The notes: generated from the sequence alone by a model not told the origin. Positions 16,107-24,481 are shown, numbered from the stretch's first letter. The stretch: 64,000 nucleotides of DNA from Clostridia bacterium (GCA_017464805.1 JAFTYE010000007.1:1-64000); one strand, 5' to 3'. Numbers and translations: made by a program.

Positions 16107-17288
16107 GTGAAAACAAGATTAAAATGTTTGATGGGAATGCTACTTCTTCTTTTTGTTTTGTGGGGCCTTTGCTCCTGCGAGTGCACGCACAAGTGGCAGG
16201 ATGCCACCTGTACAGTGCCCACAACCTGCAGCCTTTGCGGGGAAACGAAAGGAGAAGCGAAAGGACACGTTTACAGCGAATCGGTCACCATACAGCCAAG
16301 TTGCAGTGAGGACGGTACGAAGCTTTACACCTGCACCGCTTGTGACGATTCTTACACAGAGGCTATCAGCAGCCCGGGGCATACCGTTACAAACGGCGTT
16401 TGTGCCCTATGTGGTCAAGTAATAAAGGGAGGTTCCATTATGCAAGAAAAAAGCCCGATCTGCACATACACGACCGACTGCTCTCGTGAAGGCGGAGCAG
16501 AGGCCCTGTACATCTACATCCCCACGAGTGAGGGGTACATCCGCTACCAGGTGGTCCATACCGTACTCGCCGAACGAAAATCCAACACCTGGCGTCTCGG
16601 CTACGTGGCCCATGTGGACGATGCCTTTGAAAACGAGCGTCTGATCACCAACCCTGGCGCGGAATGGGAGATGGCGTTCGAGCTGGACGGACGCGTCGAC
16701 TTTATCGGCGGTCTTGCCCACGGTGACGAGATCTTCTCTTCCATGAAGCTGATGTCAGACGGCGAAGAGTACACGGCAAAGGAGATGCAGTTCGTGCCCT
16801 TTGACACGCTGACGGTCGAGGTGGAATCCGTAGGCTACGACCCGAACGACGAGGAAAGGGAGGTTCTGGCGCACACAAAAAAGCTGATCTTTACCACGGA
16901 CGGCGTGCGCGTGGAGCAACGAGTGGAGTTCAAGACCGACGAAGTGCCGAAGCGCGTGTACTTTGCGATGATGCCGCCGCAAAAGGAAGTTACCGATTGC
17001 TATTACACCAATTTGGACGCTACACGAAAGGAGCTTCCCAACCAAAAGGGAATTTATCGGTACGAAAAGGCCGCGGGCCTTGATTCCGTGACGCTTGAGG
17101 GCGAGGAAGGCTTCCTCTTCCGAATGACCGTGGAAAAGTACAACGGCGGTGAAAATTCCTTTATGATCTCGGACAATGGCGGCAATAACTACAACAAGAT
17201 GTATTTCTCCTACCATGCAGGCGAGAAGATCGCGGCAGGGGATGTCATCGAGACGGTAACCCTTTACAAGATCACCTATAAGGAGTAA
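16107..17288 (+). CDS. Cys/His-rich lipoprotein of unknown function (393 aa)
   Basis: GTG start with an AAGGAG six bases upstream. Residues 1-25 are a lipoprotein signal (LMGMLLLLFVLWGLCSC). The mature N-terminus (26-108) carries three zinc-ribbon-like units: ATCTVPTTCSLCG, SCSEDGTKLYTCTACDDS and GHTVTNGVCALCG, spaced by GH dipeptides. The remaining 280 residues look like a beta-rich extracellular domain without a name I know. The same kind of Cys/His lead-in appears on two other lipoproteins in this window (21780 and 24482). It lies 4 bp before the FTR-like gene. Role unknown; metal or thiol chemistry at the cell surface is a guess. Confidence 0.75.
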   Translation: MKTRLKCLMGMLLLLFVLWGLCSCECTHKWQDATCTVPTTCSLCGETKGEAKGHVYSESVTIQPSCSEDGTKLYTCTACDDSYTEAISSPGHTVTNGVCALCGQVIKGGSIMQEKSPICTYTTDCSREGGAEALYIYIPTSEGYIRYQVVHTVLAERKSNTWRLGYVAHVDDAFENERLITNPGAEWEMAFELDGRVDFIGGLAHGDEIFSSMKLMSDGEEYTAKEMQFVPFDTLTVEVESVGYDPNDEEREVLAHTKKLIFTTDGVRVEQRVEFKTDEVPKRVYFAMMPPQKEVTDCYYTNLDATRKELPNQKGIYRYEKAAGLDSVTLEGEEGFLFRMTVEKYNGGENSFMISDNGGNNYNKMYFSYHAGEKIAAGDVIETVTLYKITYKE

Positions 17289-17292
17289 GCAT

Positions 17293-17493
17293 ATGCCTAT
17301 CCGTCTGAATGAGGACAGAGAGCTGGTGTCCCGCATCAAGGAAGGGTTGAAGCAGAAGGGCGGCTACTGCCCCTGTCGTATCCAGAAGACCGAGGAAAAC
17401 AAATGCATCTGCCGCGAATTCCGCGAGCAGATGGCCGACCCCGACTTTGAGGGATACTGCCACTGTATGCTCTACTACAAATCCAAAAATTAA
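17293..17493 (+). CDS. Ferredoxin-thioredoxin reductase catalytic-chain-like protein (66 aa)
   Basis: The complete Cys pattern of the FTR catalytic subunit is present: GGYCPCR, then KCICREFREQ, then GYCHCMLYYK (CPC, CxC, CHC). In plants and cyanobacteria this chain carries a 4Fe-4S cluster beside a redox-active disulfide and reduces thioredoxin with ferredoxin electrons. Here the protein is little more than the cluster core, and no variable chain or thioredoxin is nearby. Anaerobes often carry such stand-alone versions. It is coupled to the lipoprotein upstream and closes with its own terminator. Confidence 0.85.
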   Translation: MPIRLNEDRELVSRIKEGLKQKGGYCPCRIQKTEENKCICREFREQMADPDFEGYCHCMLYYKSKN

Positions 17494-17496
17494 AAG

Positions 17497-17546
17497 ACAT
17501 TCGGTCGTTTTACCGCTTATCGCGTGGAAACGACCGAATGTTTTTT
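17497..17546 (+). terminator. Terminator after the FTR-like gene
   Basis: ACATTCGGTCGTTT (17497-17510) and AAACGACCGAATGT (17528-17541) form a 14-bp stem followed by T6. Confidence 0.9.
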
Positions 17547-17551
17547 ATCCC

Positions 17552-17580
17552 TTGACAGGAGCGAGGCGGGTGTTTACAAT
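17552..17580 (+). promoter_or_regulatory. Promoter of the LytTR/DUF3021 operon
   Basis: TTGACA (17552-17557), 17-bp spacer, TACAAT (17575-17580). No LytTR direct-repeat operator could be picked out with confidence beside it. Confidence 0.8.
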
Positions 17581-17605
17581 AGAAGCAAAAGGAGGCATGC
17601 CGATC

Positions 17606-18040
17606 ATGATACTGGAGAAAAACACCGTAAAGGATACGGCAGACGAGCGCGTTGCGCTGTATTTGTGTGAGGGAAACCCTCTTGGTGAGGCGATTGAACA
17701 TCTGATCGCGGATCAGGCATGCGAGCTGATCGGCTACACGGGGGAGGAGGCCGTTCGCCTACGGGCGGAGGAGATCGTCTGCTTCACAAGCTCGGGCAGT
17801 CGGGTGTACGCATGGGACGAGCGGCGATGCTACACAATACGCCTGCGCCTGTACCGAATCGAGGAGCTTTTGTCCGCGAATTTTATCCGCATCAACCAAT
17901 CCTGCTTGGCGAACATGCGAAAGATCGAACGGTTTAACGTATCCTTTTCGGGGACGATGCAGGTACACTTTCGCGGCGGGTACCGCGATTACGTTTCACG
18001 ACGCAATCTGCGCTCGGTGAAGGAAAGGTTTGGGTTGTAA
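17606..18040 (+). CDS. LytTR-domain DNA-binding regulator (144 aa)
   Basis: The C-terminal half (about 45-144) is a LytTR domain: VRLRAEEIVCFTSSGSRVYA, a 'CYTIRLRLYRIEELL' strand-helix, FIRINQSCLANMRKIERF and a final 'DYVSRRNLRSVKERF'. There is no receiver domain, so it is not a classic response regulator. I prefer the ATG at 17606 (AGGAGG ten bases upstream) to the one at 17597, which is too close to the ribosome site. Its gene is followed after 1 bp by a DUF3021 membrane protein. Such pairs (for example HdrRM and BrsRM in streptococci) are known LytTR regulatory systems where the membrane protein holds the regulator inactive. Confidence 0.9.
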   Translation: MILEKNTVKDTADERVALYLCEGNPLGEAIEHLIADQACELIGYTGEEAVRLRAEEIVCFTSSGSRVYAWDERRCYTIRLRLYRIEELLSANFIRINQSCLANMRKIERFNVSFSGTMQVHFRGGYRDYVSRRNLRSVKERFGL

Positions 18041-18041
18041 T

Positions 18042-18461
18042 ATGAACAAGTACGCAAAGCAATTTCTTTTGCGCGGCATGGCATTCGGCGGCTTCGGTCC
18101 CGTCGTTGCAGGGATCGTATTCCTTTCCCTTGATGCTTCCCTGCCCGATTTTTATCTGATGGGGACGGAGGTCTTCCTTGCCATCCTGTCAACCTATGCG
18201 CTTGCCTTTTTGCAGGCGGGGGCATCGGTTTTCAACCAGATTGAGGATTGGCCGATTCCGAAGTGTGTGTTTTTCCACTTTTTGACGATTTACGTGACCT
18301 ACGTGGGAACCTATCTGATAAACGCCTGGCTCCCGTTTAGCTGGGTGGCGGTGGGGATCTTTACTGCCCTTTTTGCCATCGTCTATCTCGTCATCTGGCT
18401 TTCGGTTTACCTTTCGCTCCGCGCGATAGGTAACAAAATGAACAGGAAGCTGGCAAAATAA
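18042..18461 (+). CDS. DUF3021 membrane protein, likely inhibitor of the LytTR regulator (139 aa)
   Basis: Four membrane segments (about residues 14-32, 40-60, 75-95 and 103-125) in the DUF3021 arrangement, including ISLD-like 'IVFLSLDASLP' and the long fourth helix 'GIFTALFAIVYLVIWLSVYL'. The C-terminus is basic and cytoplasmic. In characterised LytTR regulatory systems the partner of this type antagonises the DNA-binding protein at the membrane; the signal it senses is unknown. ATG at 18042 follows the LytTR stop; an in-frame TTG at 18030 is an alternative start. Confidence 0.85.
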   Translation: MNKYAKQFLLRGMAFGGFGPVVAGIVFLSLDASLPDFYLMGTEVFLAILSTYALAFLQAGASVFNQIEDWPIPKCVFFHFLTIYVTYVGTYLINAWLPFSWVAVGIFTALFAIVYLVIWLSVYLSLRAIGNKMNRKLAK

Positions 18462-18547
18462 GAGGAAAAAGGCAACCTTACGGGCATTCCTTTTTTATTC
18501 GGGATTGGAAAGTTACATTATGACATGTACGAGGCACATTGTGCGCT

Positions 18548-18575
18548 TTGATTTTTGAAGCTCTTATGCTACAAT
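18548..18575 (+). promoter_or_regulatory. Promoter of the large secreted protein
   Basis: TTGATT (18548-18553), 16-bp spacer, TACAAT (18570-18575) with an extended TG one base before. Confidence 0.6.
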
Positions 18576-18606
18576 AAAGAAAATAGCACACCGAAAGGAG
18601 CACTCC

Positions 18607-20880
18607 ATGAAAAAGAAAACCCTGGCTCTTTTGCTATCCACCCTTTTGCTGTTGCCGACCATGGCAGTTTCCCTGCCGCTTGCAGCGGCGACATATAACG
18701 ATCCGACCGTAGAGGCGTTATACTTTACGGATGAAAGCGGGCTTGTACAGCTTGATGCCCTTGGCCGCACGGGCATGGTACCGCGCGTGGTCCTTGTGAA
18801 GCCCGAGGACGGCACCGGCTTTTATGGCAAGCTGATCGTAGAGGCCCTGGATGCCGAGGGAAACGTAGTCGCCACGCAGACCTTTAATGCCTCGAATTCT
18901 ACCGTTCTGCATACCGAGACCGTCTTTGCCGTCACCCGTACGGTGTACGAGGGAAACGCGATGGATCTTCCAAAAACGGCCGTTTCGGCACAGGCGCGTT
19001 ATCTGAGCCTTGGCGGAGAGGAGCGCGGCATCGCCTACTACGATCCCGAGCCGACCTCGGACGGGTATGTGGGCAAGATCCTTTTCCCCCAGCCCTTTTC
19101 CTCCTTGATGAGCGGTAAGTTCACCATATCCAAGGAAGAGGGACTACGACAGTACTCGACCACCATGTCGTCCTATACCCTTTTTGACTGGTCGGATGCC
19201 ACCGAGATCTTCCTCACCACAAAGGAAGACTACGCTTCCTCCGACGTAAAAAGGCGCACGGGACTCGAAAAGGACAAGCCGATCACGGGACGCAACTTCG
19301 CGGACAACTATAAGGCCTGGGTCTACCTGACCGAGGACGGTGAGCTGCAAACCAACTTCATCTTCACCCTGGTGGACGATTTTTACGGCGGCAGCGTGGG
19401 GGCCACCGGCTCGAACGTCCATACCATCCCGCTGAACAACTTTTCCTATAACAACAAGTTGGGCGAGGGAGTGGCAATCAATGCCCTGATCCGCTCCGGC
19501 TCGCCGTCCGGCTTTACCTGGATGGGCTCGTTGAAAAACCAAGATGACCCTGATATCGCACAAAAATGGACCCCTGTGGACGGTTATGAAGGCGTTTATG
19601 AAACAAAACAGAACACAAATGACCGCATCGTAACACTTTTCAACTTTGCGGCGCGCGATGAGTACGGCATTCCGCGCCCCTACATCATCTGCGATCTGTA
19701 CAAGGACCCTGCCTGCACGGTCCTTGACGAGGCGGCCTCCCTTGCCGCCTGCGCGGATACCGAGGGAACCTTCTTCCAGTCGGCGGACGGCAAGACGATC
19801 TACTGCCATCCCCGTTCGGGCGAGCAGGTGGAGGATATCGCTCTCAACTGGCGCGACTCCTTTTTAAGCGGCATCCGTCACAACACAGCCTGCAGCATGC
19901 AAACGATTATCTTTGAAAACATCGGCTTTATGCCGCGCGTGACCGATCACATCAACAACCAGTTCGGCGGCGGCGACTACGAGAAGGCCGTGTTTGGTTT
20001 TATGGGCTGCAAATTCTCAGGAAGCGCGGCAAACACGCTGGGCCTTGTCGGAAAATATACAGCTTACCTGAACGATTGTGTGGCGGCCTATGGCTTCCGC
20101 GACAATTATAACTATCATTCCGATTATAGCGGCACCGAATCCTCCCGCGCGATCGAGGTCAACTGCATTTCCTACATGAACGGTGACTTCAACCGTATTT
20201 ACAGTGAAAGTCATCCTGTCGATAACAGTGCCAATTCCAACAATTCCAGCACCGCACATGATGCCATGTACATGCTGCGCGTGGGCGGTCGTTATTTCAA
20301 CAGCCAGGGACATCACGTGGGTGACACGGGTGCCACTATGACACTGAACGTGGGCATTGAAATATACGACATACTCTACTCTCCCTCTCACGCGCACGCC
20401 TTCGGCATCGGTGCCACGGCGCAGGGATGGGCGATTGACTGCTATGCCACCGGCATGCGCCTGCGCTATTCGGTCTGCACGGGGGCAACCAACACTCACG
20501 TGCTGGATGTGTGTGGCATGGCGGCCATGGGCATCAGCGGCACTCGCCACAATCCGCCAACCCTGACATGGGGGCAGGTGGCCGCAGGAGATTGGGGAGC
20601 GGATGAGTCCGTCATTCCCGAGCATTGGCTGGTGGAATGGGTAGAGCCCGTTGATCCGAGCGAACCGAATGAACCCAACGAACCGAATGAACCCGACGAA
20701 CCGAATGAACCCGACGAACCGAATGAACCCGACGAGCCCGATGAGCCCGATAGGCCCGATCGTCCAAATGAACCGACCCCTGAAAAGGGATGCGGCGGCA
20801 GCTTGCAGGGCGGCGCGGTGCTTTCCTTGGCAACAGGGGCGACCATCCTGCTTCGCAAAAAGAAGAAGGATGAGAAATAA
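18607..20880 (+). CDS. Large secreted, surface-anchored protein with Pro/Glu/Asn linker (757 aa)
   Basis: Signal peptide at residues 1-28 (LALLLSTLLLLPTMAVSLPL then AAA). The body (30-680) is rich in short strands and Asn/Gly turns; the part from about 440 (IIFENIGFMPRV, FMGCKFSGSAANT, AYLNDCVAAYGF) has the rhythm of a right-handed beta-helix, suggesting a carbohydrate-acting or adhesive fold. A linker of repeated PNEP/PDEP (about 685-722) leads to a tail of a Cys-Gly-Gly motif, a 17-residue hydrophobic helix and RKKKK. That tail resembles the Cys-containing CTERM sorting signals (Synergist-CTERM type) rather than LPXTG. No catalytic motif recognised. Strong AAAGGAG ribosome site. Confidence 0.8.
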   Translation: MKKKTLALLLSTLLLLPTMAVSLPLAAATYNDPTVEALYFTDESGLVQLDALGRTGMVPRVVLVKPEDGTGFYGKLIVEALDAEGNVVATQTFNASNSTVLHTETVFAVTRTVYEGNAMDLPKTAVSAQARYLSLGGEERGIAYYDPEPTSDGYVGKILFPQPFSSLMSGKFTISKEEGLRQYSTTMSSYTLFDWSDATEIFLTTKEDYASSDVKRRTGLEKDKPITGRNFADNYKAWVYLTEDGELQTNFIFTLVDDFYGGSVGATGSNVHTIPLNNFSYNNKLGEGVAINALIRSGSPSGFTWMGSLKNQDDPDIAQKWTPVDGYEGVYETKQNTNDRIVTLFNFAARDEYGIPRPYIICDLYKDPACTVLDEAASLAACADTEGTFFQSADGKTIYCHPRSGEQVEDIALNWRDSFLSGIRHNTACSMQTIIFENIGFMPRVTDHINNQFGGGDYEKAVFGFMGCKFSGSAANTLGLVGKYTAYLNDCVAAYGFRDNYNYHSDYSGTESSRAIEVNCISYMNGDFNRIYSESHPVDNSANSNNSSTAHDAMYMLRVGGRYFNSQGHHVGDTGATMTLNVGIEIYDILYSPSHAHAFGIGATAQGWAIDCYATGMRLRYSVCTGATNTHVLDVCGMAAMGISGTRHNPPTLTWGQVAAGDWGADESVIPEHWLVEWVEPVDPSEPNEPNEPNEPDEPNEPDEPNEPDEPDEPDRPDRPNEPTPEKGCGGSLQGGAVLSLATGATILLRKKKKDEK
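20660..20775 (+). repeat. In-frame 18-nt tandem repeat coding for PNEPDE
   Basis: About six imperfect copies of an 18-nt unit (CGAACCGAATGAACCCGA type) encode the Pro/Glu/Asn/Asp linker of the surface protein. The copies differ mainly by A/G swaps that change Asn to Asp. Such repeats vary in number between strains by slippage. Confidence 0.8.
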
Positions 20881-20889
20881 CAAAAGAGA

Positions 20890-20913
20890 AACGGGTGCTT
20901 CGCGCCCGTTTTT
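20890..20913 (+). terminator. Terminator after the large secreted protein
   Basis: AACGGGTGC and GCGCCCGTT (G-U pair inside) around a TTC loop, followed by a T-run. Confidence 0.8.
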
Positions 20914-20923
20914 CATTTGCGGC

Positions 20924-20952
20924 TTGCAATCGAAGGGACTTTGTGCTATAAT
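20924..20952 (+). promoter_or_regulatory. Promoter of the ZIP transporter gene
   Basis: TTGCAA (20924-20929), 17-bp spacer, TATAAT (20947-20952). No metal-regulator operator recognised. Confidence 0.75.
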
Positions 20953-20979
20953 GCAAGCAAAGAAAGTTGGAGGTGCGAC

Positions 20980-21735
20980 ATGCCCGTTTTGCTTACCGCG
21001 CTTGGCGTAGGCGGCGCCACCGTGATCGGTGCGCTACTTGGCTTTTTGTTCAAAAAACCGTCCCATAAATTTCAGGACGTCATTTTATCCTTTGCCGCAG
21101 GGGTGATGCTGGCAGCGGCGGTGTTTGGGTTGATCATGCCATCTCTGGAGTTTGGCGGGAGCTTTGCCGTCCTTATCACCATAGGGGGCCTGTTTTGCGG
21201 TGCCGTTTGTCTGAACCTCATCGACCGTCTGGTGCCGCACCTACACAAGATGACGGGCGTGGGTGAAGAGGCACATCCCGAGGCGACCGCGAAGCTGAAC
21301 AAGGTGCTTCTGTTCGTGATCGCCATCGCCATTCACAATCTGCCCGAGGGTATTGCTGCGGGCGTGAGCTTCGGCACGGGAGATCTGGGCCAGGCACTGA
21401 CCGTTGCGGGCGGTATTGCCCTACAAAACATTCCCGAGGGTATGGTGATCATCGCACCGATGATCGCGGGCGGTATCAGCCGCCGCCGTACGTTTCTCAT
21501 TGCCTTGATGACGGGCGTAGTGGAGGTGATCGGTACGCTGATCGGCTATTTTGCCGTCAGTATTTCCACTGTAATCCTTCCCTTTGCGCTTGCTTTTGCG
21601 GGAGGTACGATGCTGTACGTCATCAGCGACGAGATGATCCCCGAGACCCACGCGCACGGCAACGAGCGCGAGGCGACCTATTCCCTACTCGTCGGCTTTG
21701 CGGTGATGATGGCGTTTGACTATTTTCTCGGGTAA
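20980..21735 (+). CDS. ZIP-family divalent metal transporter (251 aa)
   Basis: Eight membrane helices with the two ZIP signatures: HNLPEG in helix 4 and QNIPEG in helix 5, the latter with Gln in place of the usual His, plus the 'DEMIPETH' near the end. ZIP proteins bring zinc, iron or manganese into the cytoplasm without ATP. A His-containing cytosolic loop ('LVPHLHKMTGVGEEAHPE') lies between helices 3 and 4. The start is the ATG at 20980 with GGAGG seven bases upstream; the longer frame would add a non-membrane head and is not supported. Closest to the ZupT/GufA-like subgroup. Confidence 0.92.
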   Translation: MPVLLTALGVGGATVIGALLGFLFKKPSHKFQDVILSFAAGVMLAAAVFGLIMPSLEFGGSFAVLITIGGLFCGAVCLNLIDRLVPHLHKMTGVGEEAHPEATAKLNKVLLFVIAIAIHNLPEGIAAGVSFGTGDLGQALTVAGGIALQNIPEGMVIIAPMIAGGISRRRTFLIALMTGVVEVIGTLIGYFAVSISTVILPFALAFAGGTMLYVISDEMIPETHAHGNEREATYSLLVGFAVMMAFDYFLG

Positions 21736-21781
21736 AGCAAAGCGATCCCCTCCGCCATGGCGGAGGGGATCGCTTTGCTTT
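21734..21781. terminator. 48-bp perfect palindrome shared by two convergent genes
   Basis: The left arm starting AAAGCAAAGCGATCCCC and the right arm ending GGGGATCGCTTTGCTTT are exact complements, centred at 21757/21758. The stops of the ZIP gene and of the CotH-like gene both lie inside the arms. Acts as a two-way terminator. Confidence 0.9.
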
Positions 21782-23279
21782 ACCACGTACCCTTGACGAA
21801 TTTGTCGTCCAGAATATCGAGGTGTTCCTTGGCGAAGGAGAGGATCTGCTGCTCGTGGTTCATCCAGAGCCCAGGACGATCGGCCCAACGCTGCTCCTCG
21901 GCAAGATAGATGGGGTCGGGAATGCTTTCAAAAAAATCGGTGAACTTCTTTTCAATGCTCTTGTCCGAAAGCGGCCCTTCACGCAGCTCGGCGTAGCGTG
22001 CAAGGATCTCGTCGGCATAGTACATACGCAATTTTTGAAAAAGGACATTGACGCTGCTGTTGCTCCAACTTTTAACCTCACCGGCGGTATTGAGGTGGCT
22101 GGCATCCCACCACATGCCCCAGGTGGAGTCCATGTCGTAAACGCAGGGTGCCCAGACGGTGCCGTCGTAGGTGATCCAGAGGATGTTTTTGGAGGTGTTA
22201 TCGATGCCGCACATCACCCACGTGAAGATGAGCACGTCGATGGCGCGATCCACATTGATATAGCTCGACAGGTTTTCCTTGAAATAGTCGCCCCCCTGCC
22301 ATTGAACGAAGTTCATCATGCGGTTGAAGCTGTCGACCGACCAATTCGTTCCGATGGTCGGATCCTCTTCGGTGGAGCAATGCTCCAGTTCCCAGTTAGT
22401 GGACACAAAGTCGTAGGATACGGGCACACGCAGGGAGACCGAATCATGCCACTGCTCCGCCATAAAGATCGCCTGGCGGAGGGTGGGATCGTCCTCCATC
22501 CCAAAGAGCCATTTATCCTTGGGGGTGTTCATGGTATAGAGACCGAGGAATTGCCCGTTGAGGTAGACAACGATTGGATAGCCATCGATCGCACCACCGT
22601 TGATGAGCGAGGAAAACTCATCGGTTCGACGGGCGGATCGAGCCACATCGCCGTACAGCTTGGCGGACACGACATTGCGTGCCTGTGAGAAGTCGGTCCA
22701 ATTGGCCTTCATGCAATACTTGCTTTCCTTGCCCCAGCCGTCGACCAGCTCCACCTTCTTTTTGGAGCCGTCCTCCTCAAAGAACTGGACGTTATAGTTC
22801 TTTTTGGGGTAGTCGATGGAGGTGGCCCCCTGCCACTTCAGGGTCGCCTCGCAGGTAAAGCTCTGATCCTCAGCTTGATAGTCAAAGCTCACCTTGACCT
22901 TGTTCTCCTTGGAGATCCCCTCAAGCGAACCCGTCAAGGTCACGATAGGCATGCCGATGTCCTGCGGTGTAATGCTACGCACCAAAGTGGTCTTACAATT
23001 CGCGCAGTAAAAGGTCCCTGCTCTTTCCACAGTGGGATTTTCAGAGATATCCAGCTCGGTCAGTGTATAGTCGTGACCGCCTGCGACAGGGCGGGTCTTC
23101 GTTTTCCCGCAGGAGCAGGTAGCCGTTTCCTCACCGTCTGCCTCACAGGTAGCGGGGGTGGTGGTCCGCCAATGGACGAAAACGTGCTCATGCGATGCAG
23201 GTCCCTCGGTCGGGTTACAGGCAACGAAGCAGGGGAGGAGAACGGCGAGCACCAAAAGAAGGCAAAAACTCTTTTTCAT
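21780..23279 (-). CDS. CotH-like kinase-fold lipoprotein (499 aa)
   Basis: Lipoprotein signal with lipobox LPCFVAC. Residues 22-110 hold a Cys/His lead-in (ATCEADGEETATCSCG, FYCANCKTT), then the CotH domain: 'LKWQGATSIDYPKKNYNVQF', 'KANWTDFSQARNVVSAKLYG', 'YLNGQFLGLYTMNTPKDKWL' and 'APCVYDMDSTWGMWW', where the Asp pair fits the CotH metal site. Bacillus CotH is an atypical protein kinase of the spore coat; the family is also found as secreted proteins in gut Firmicutes with unknown targets. Being lipid-anchored, this one acts outside the membrane, where ATP supply is unclear. Confidence 0.88.
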   Translation of the reverse strand: MKKSFCLLLVLAVLLPCFVACNPTEGPASHEHVFVHWRTTTPATCEADGEETATCSCGKTKTRPVAGGHDYTLTELDISENPTVERAGTFYCANCKTTLVRSITPQDIGMPIVTLTGSLEGISKENKVKVSFDYQAEDQSFTCEATLKWQGATSIDYPKKNYNVQFFEEDGSKKKVELVDGWGKESKYCMKANWTDFSQARNVVSAKLYGDVARSARRTDEFSSLINGGAIDGYPIVVYLNGQFLGLYTMNTPKDKWLFGMEDDPTLRQAIFMAEQWHDSVSLRVPVSYDFVSTNWELEHCSTEEDPTIGTNWSVDSFNRMMNFVQWQGGDYFKENLSSYINVDRAIDVLIFTWVMCGIDNTSKNILWITYDGTVWAPCVYDMDSTWGMWWDASHLNTAGEVKSWSNSSVNVLFQKLRMYYADEILARYAELREGPLSDKSIEKKFTDFFESIPDPIYLAEEQRWADRPGLWMNHEQQILSFAKEHLDILDDKFVKGTW

Positions 23280-23326
23280 AAGCTGTTCCTTTCGAAAATG
23301 ACAGTATCATACAATTACTTATCAAT

Positions 23327-23355
23327 ATTATACAACAATATGCTCTTTTTGTCAA
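23327..23355 (-). promoter_or_regulatory. Promoter of the CotH-like lipoprotein
   Basis: Minus strand TTGACA (23350-23355), 17-bp spacer, TATAAT (23327-23332); only 10 bp from the divergent AEC promoter. Confidence 0.85.
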
Positions 23356-23365
23356 TGCGAATGCC

Positions 23366-23394
23366 TTGACGGGGCAGCGGCTTTGTGTTATAAT
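23366..23394 (+). promoter_or_regulatory. Promoter of the AEC transporter
   Basis: TTGACG (23366-23371), 17-bp spacer, TATAAT (23389-23394). Confidence 0.8.
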
Positions 23395-23428
23395 ACATTC
23401 CGTTACTTCGAGACGGACGGTGTTGCAT

Positions 23429-24409
23429 ATGGATTCCTTTCTTTTTGCACTGACATCGGTGTCCCCCATCGTGGCGATGGTGGCCATCGGCTATTTTCTC
23501 AAACGCATCGGTCTGCTATCCCCCGCGACGGGAAAGGCGATGAACAAGCTGGTCTTTCACGTGCTGATTCCTGCGATGATGTTCGTGAACATCTACAATA
23601 TGGAGGACGTCGGCGAGTTAAACTTCACTTACGTGCTCTACGGGCTTGGCATGACCATGCTGATCTTTTTCGTCATGCTCCCGCTCACGGGTCTGCTCAC
23701 AAAGGAGCGTAACCGCCGCGGCGTTCTGTCGCAGGGGGCGTTCCGCTCCAACTATTCGCTTGTCGGGTTACCGCTTGTGCTGTCGGTCTGCGGGGAGAGT
23801 GGAATCCCCGCTGCCACGCTGATGCTGACCTTTGCCACACCGCTTTACAACATTTTGGCTGTATTTGTGCTTTCCTATTTCGGCGGCGGTAAAAAGCGTC
23901 CGTCCGTGGGAAGCATCCTGCTGGGGATCTGCAAAAACCCGCTGATCCAGGCGGTGGCGGCGGGCTTCCTTGTGATGGGGATACGCACCATTTTCGTGTG
24001 GCAGGACATTTCCTTCCGTCTGTCGGACATCACGCCGCTTTTCCGCGTGCTGAACTACCTTGCAGATGCGGCAACGCCGCTGGCACTGCTATCGCTTGGC
24101 GCGCAGTTCGAATTTTCCGCCATCTCGGGGCTGCGCCGCGAGATCACGGCTGGGGTACTGCTCCGCAATCTGATCGTTCCCGTCCTCGGCATGGGTGTTG
24201 CCCTGCTCTGCTTCGAATTTACGGCGGCGCAGTACGCGGCACTGGTTGCCCTGTTTGTTACCCCTGTGGCGGTTTCCTCTGCCCCCATGGCGCAGGAGAT
24301 GGGCGGCGACGGAGATCTGGCGGGGCAGCTCGTCATTTGGACAACGATCTTCTCGGCACTTTCCCTGTTCCTTGTAATTTTCTTTTTGCGTGCGATTGCC
24401 GTTTTTTAA
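23429..24409 (+). CDS. AEC (auxin efflux carrier) family transporter (326 aa)
   Basis: Ten predicted membrane helices in two five-helix halves, beginning 'SPIVAMVAIGYFLKRIGLLS' and 'KLVFHVLIPAMMFVNIYNM', which is the usual AEC opening; later 'GAFRSNYSLVGLPLVLSV' and 'LADAATPLALLSLGAQF' are the conserved crossover regions. Bacterial members export or take up organic acids such as malate or malonate. No partner enzyme is adjacent to reveal the substrate. The start is the first ATG after the promoter; a ribosome site is weak (GACGG). Confidence 0.92.
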   Translation: MDSFLFALTSVSPIVAMVAIGYFLKRIGLLSPATGKAMNKLVFHVLIPAMMFVNIYNMEDVGELNFTYVLYGLGMTMLIFFVMLPLTGLLTKERNRRGVLSQGAFRSNYSLVGLPLVLSVCGESGIPAATLMLTFATPLYNILAVFVLSYFGGGKKRPSVGSILLGICKNPLIQAVAAGFLVMGIRTIFVWQDISFRLSDITPLFRVLNYLADAATPLALLSLGAQFEFSAISGLRREITAGVLLRNLIVPVLGMGVALLCFEFTAAQYAALVALFVTPVAVSSAPMAQEMGGDGDLAGQLVIWTTIFSALSLFLVIFFLRAIAVF

Positions 24410-24416
24410 GAAAGAA

Positions 24417-24446
24417 TTGACTTATCAACCAAAAAAACACCATAAT
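24417..24446 (+). promoter_or_regulatory. Promoter of the 551-aa lipoprotein
   Basis: TTGACT (24417-24422), 18-bp spacer, CATAAT (24441-24446). Confidence 0.6.
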
Positions 24447-24481
24447 AGCTATGACAAATATTTTCAAAAAAGGAGACGATT

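Noticed and set aside
20660..20775. 18-nt tandem repeat as a CRISPR or regulatory array
   Set aside because: It is in frame and encodes the Pro/Glu/Asn linker of the secreted protein, with no spacers.
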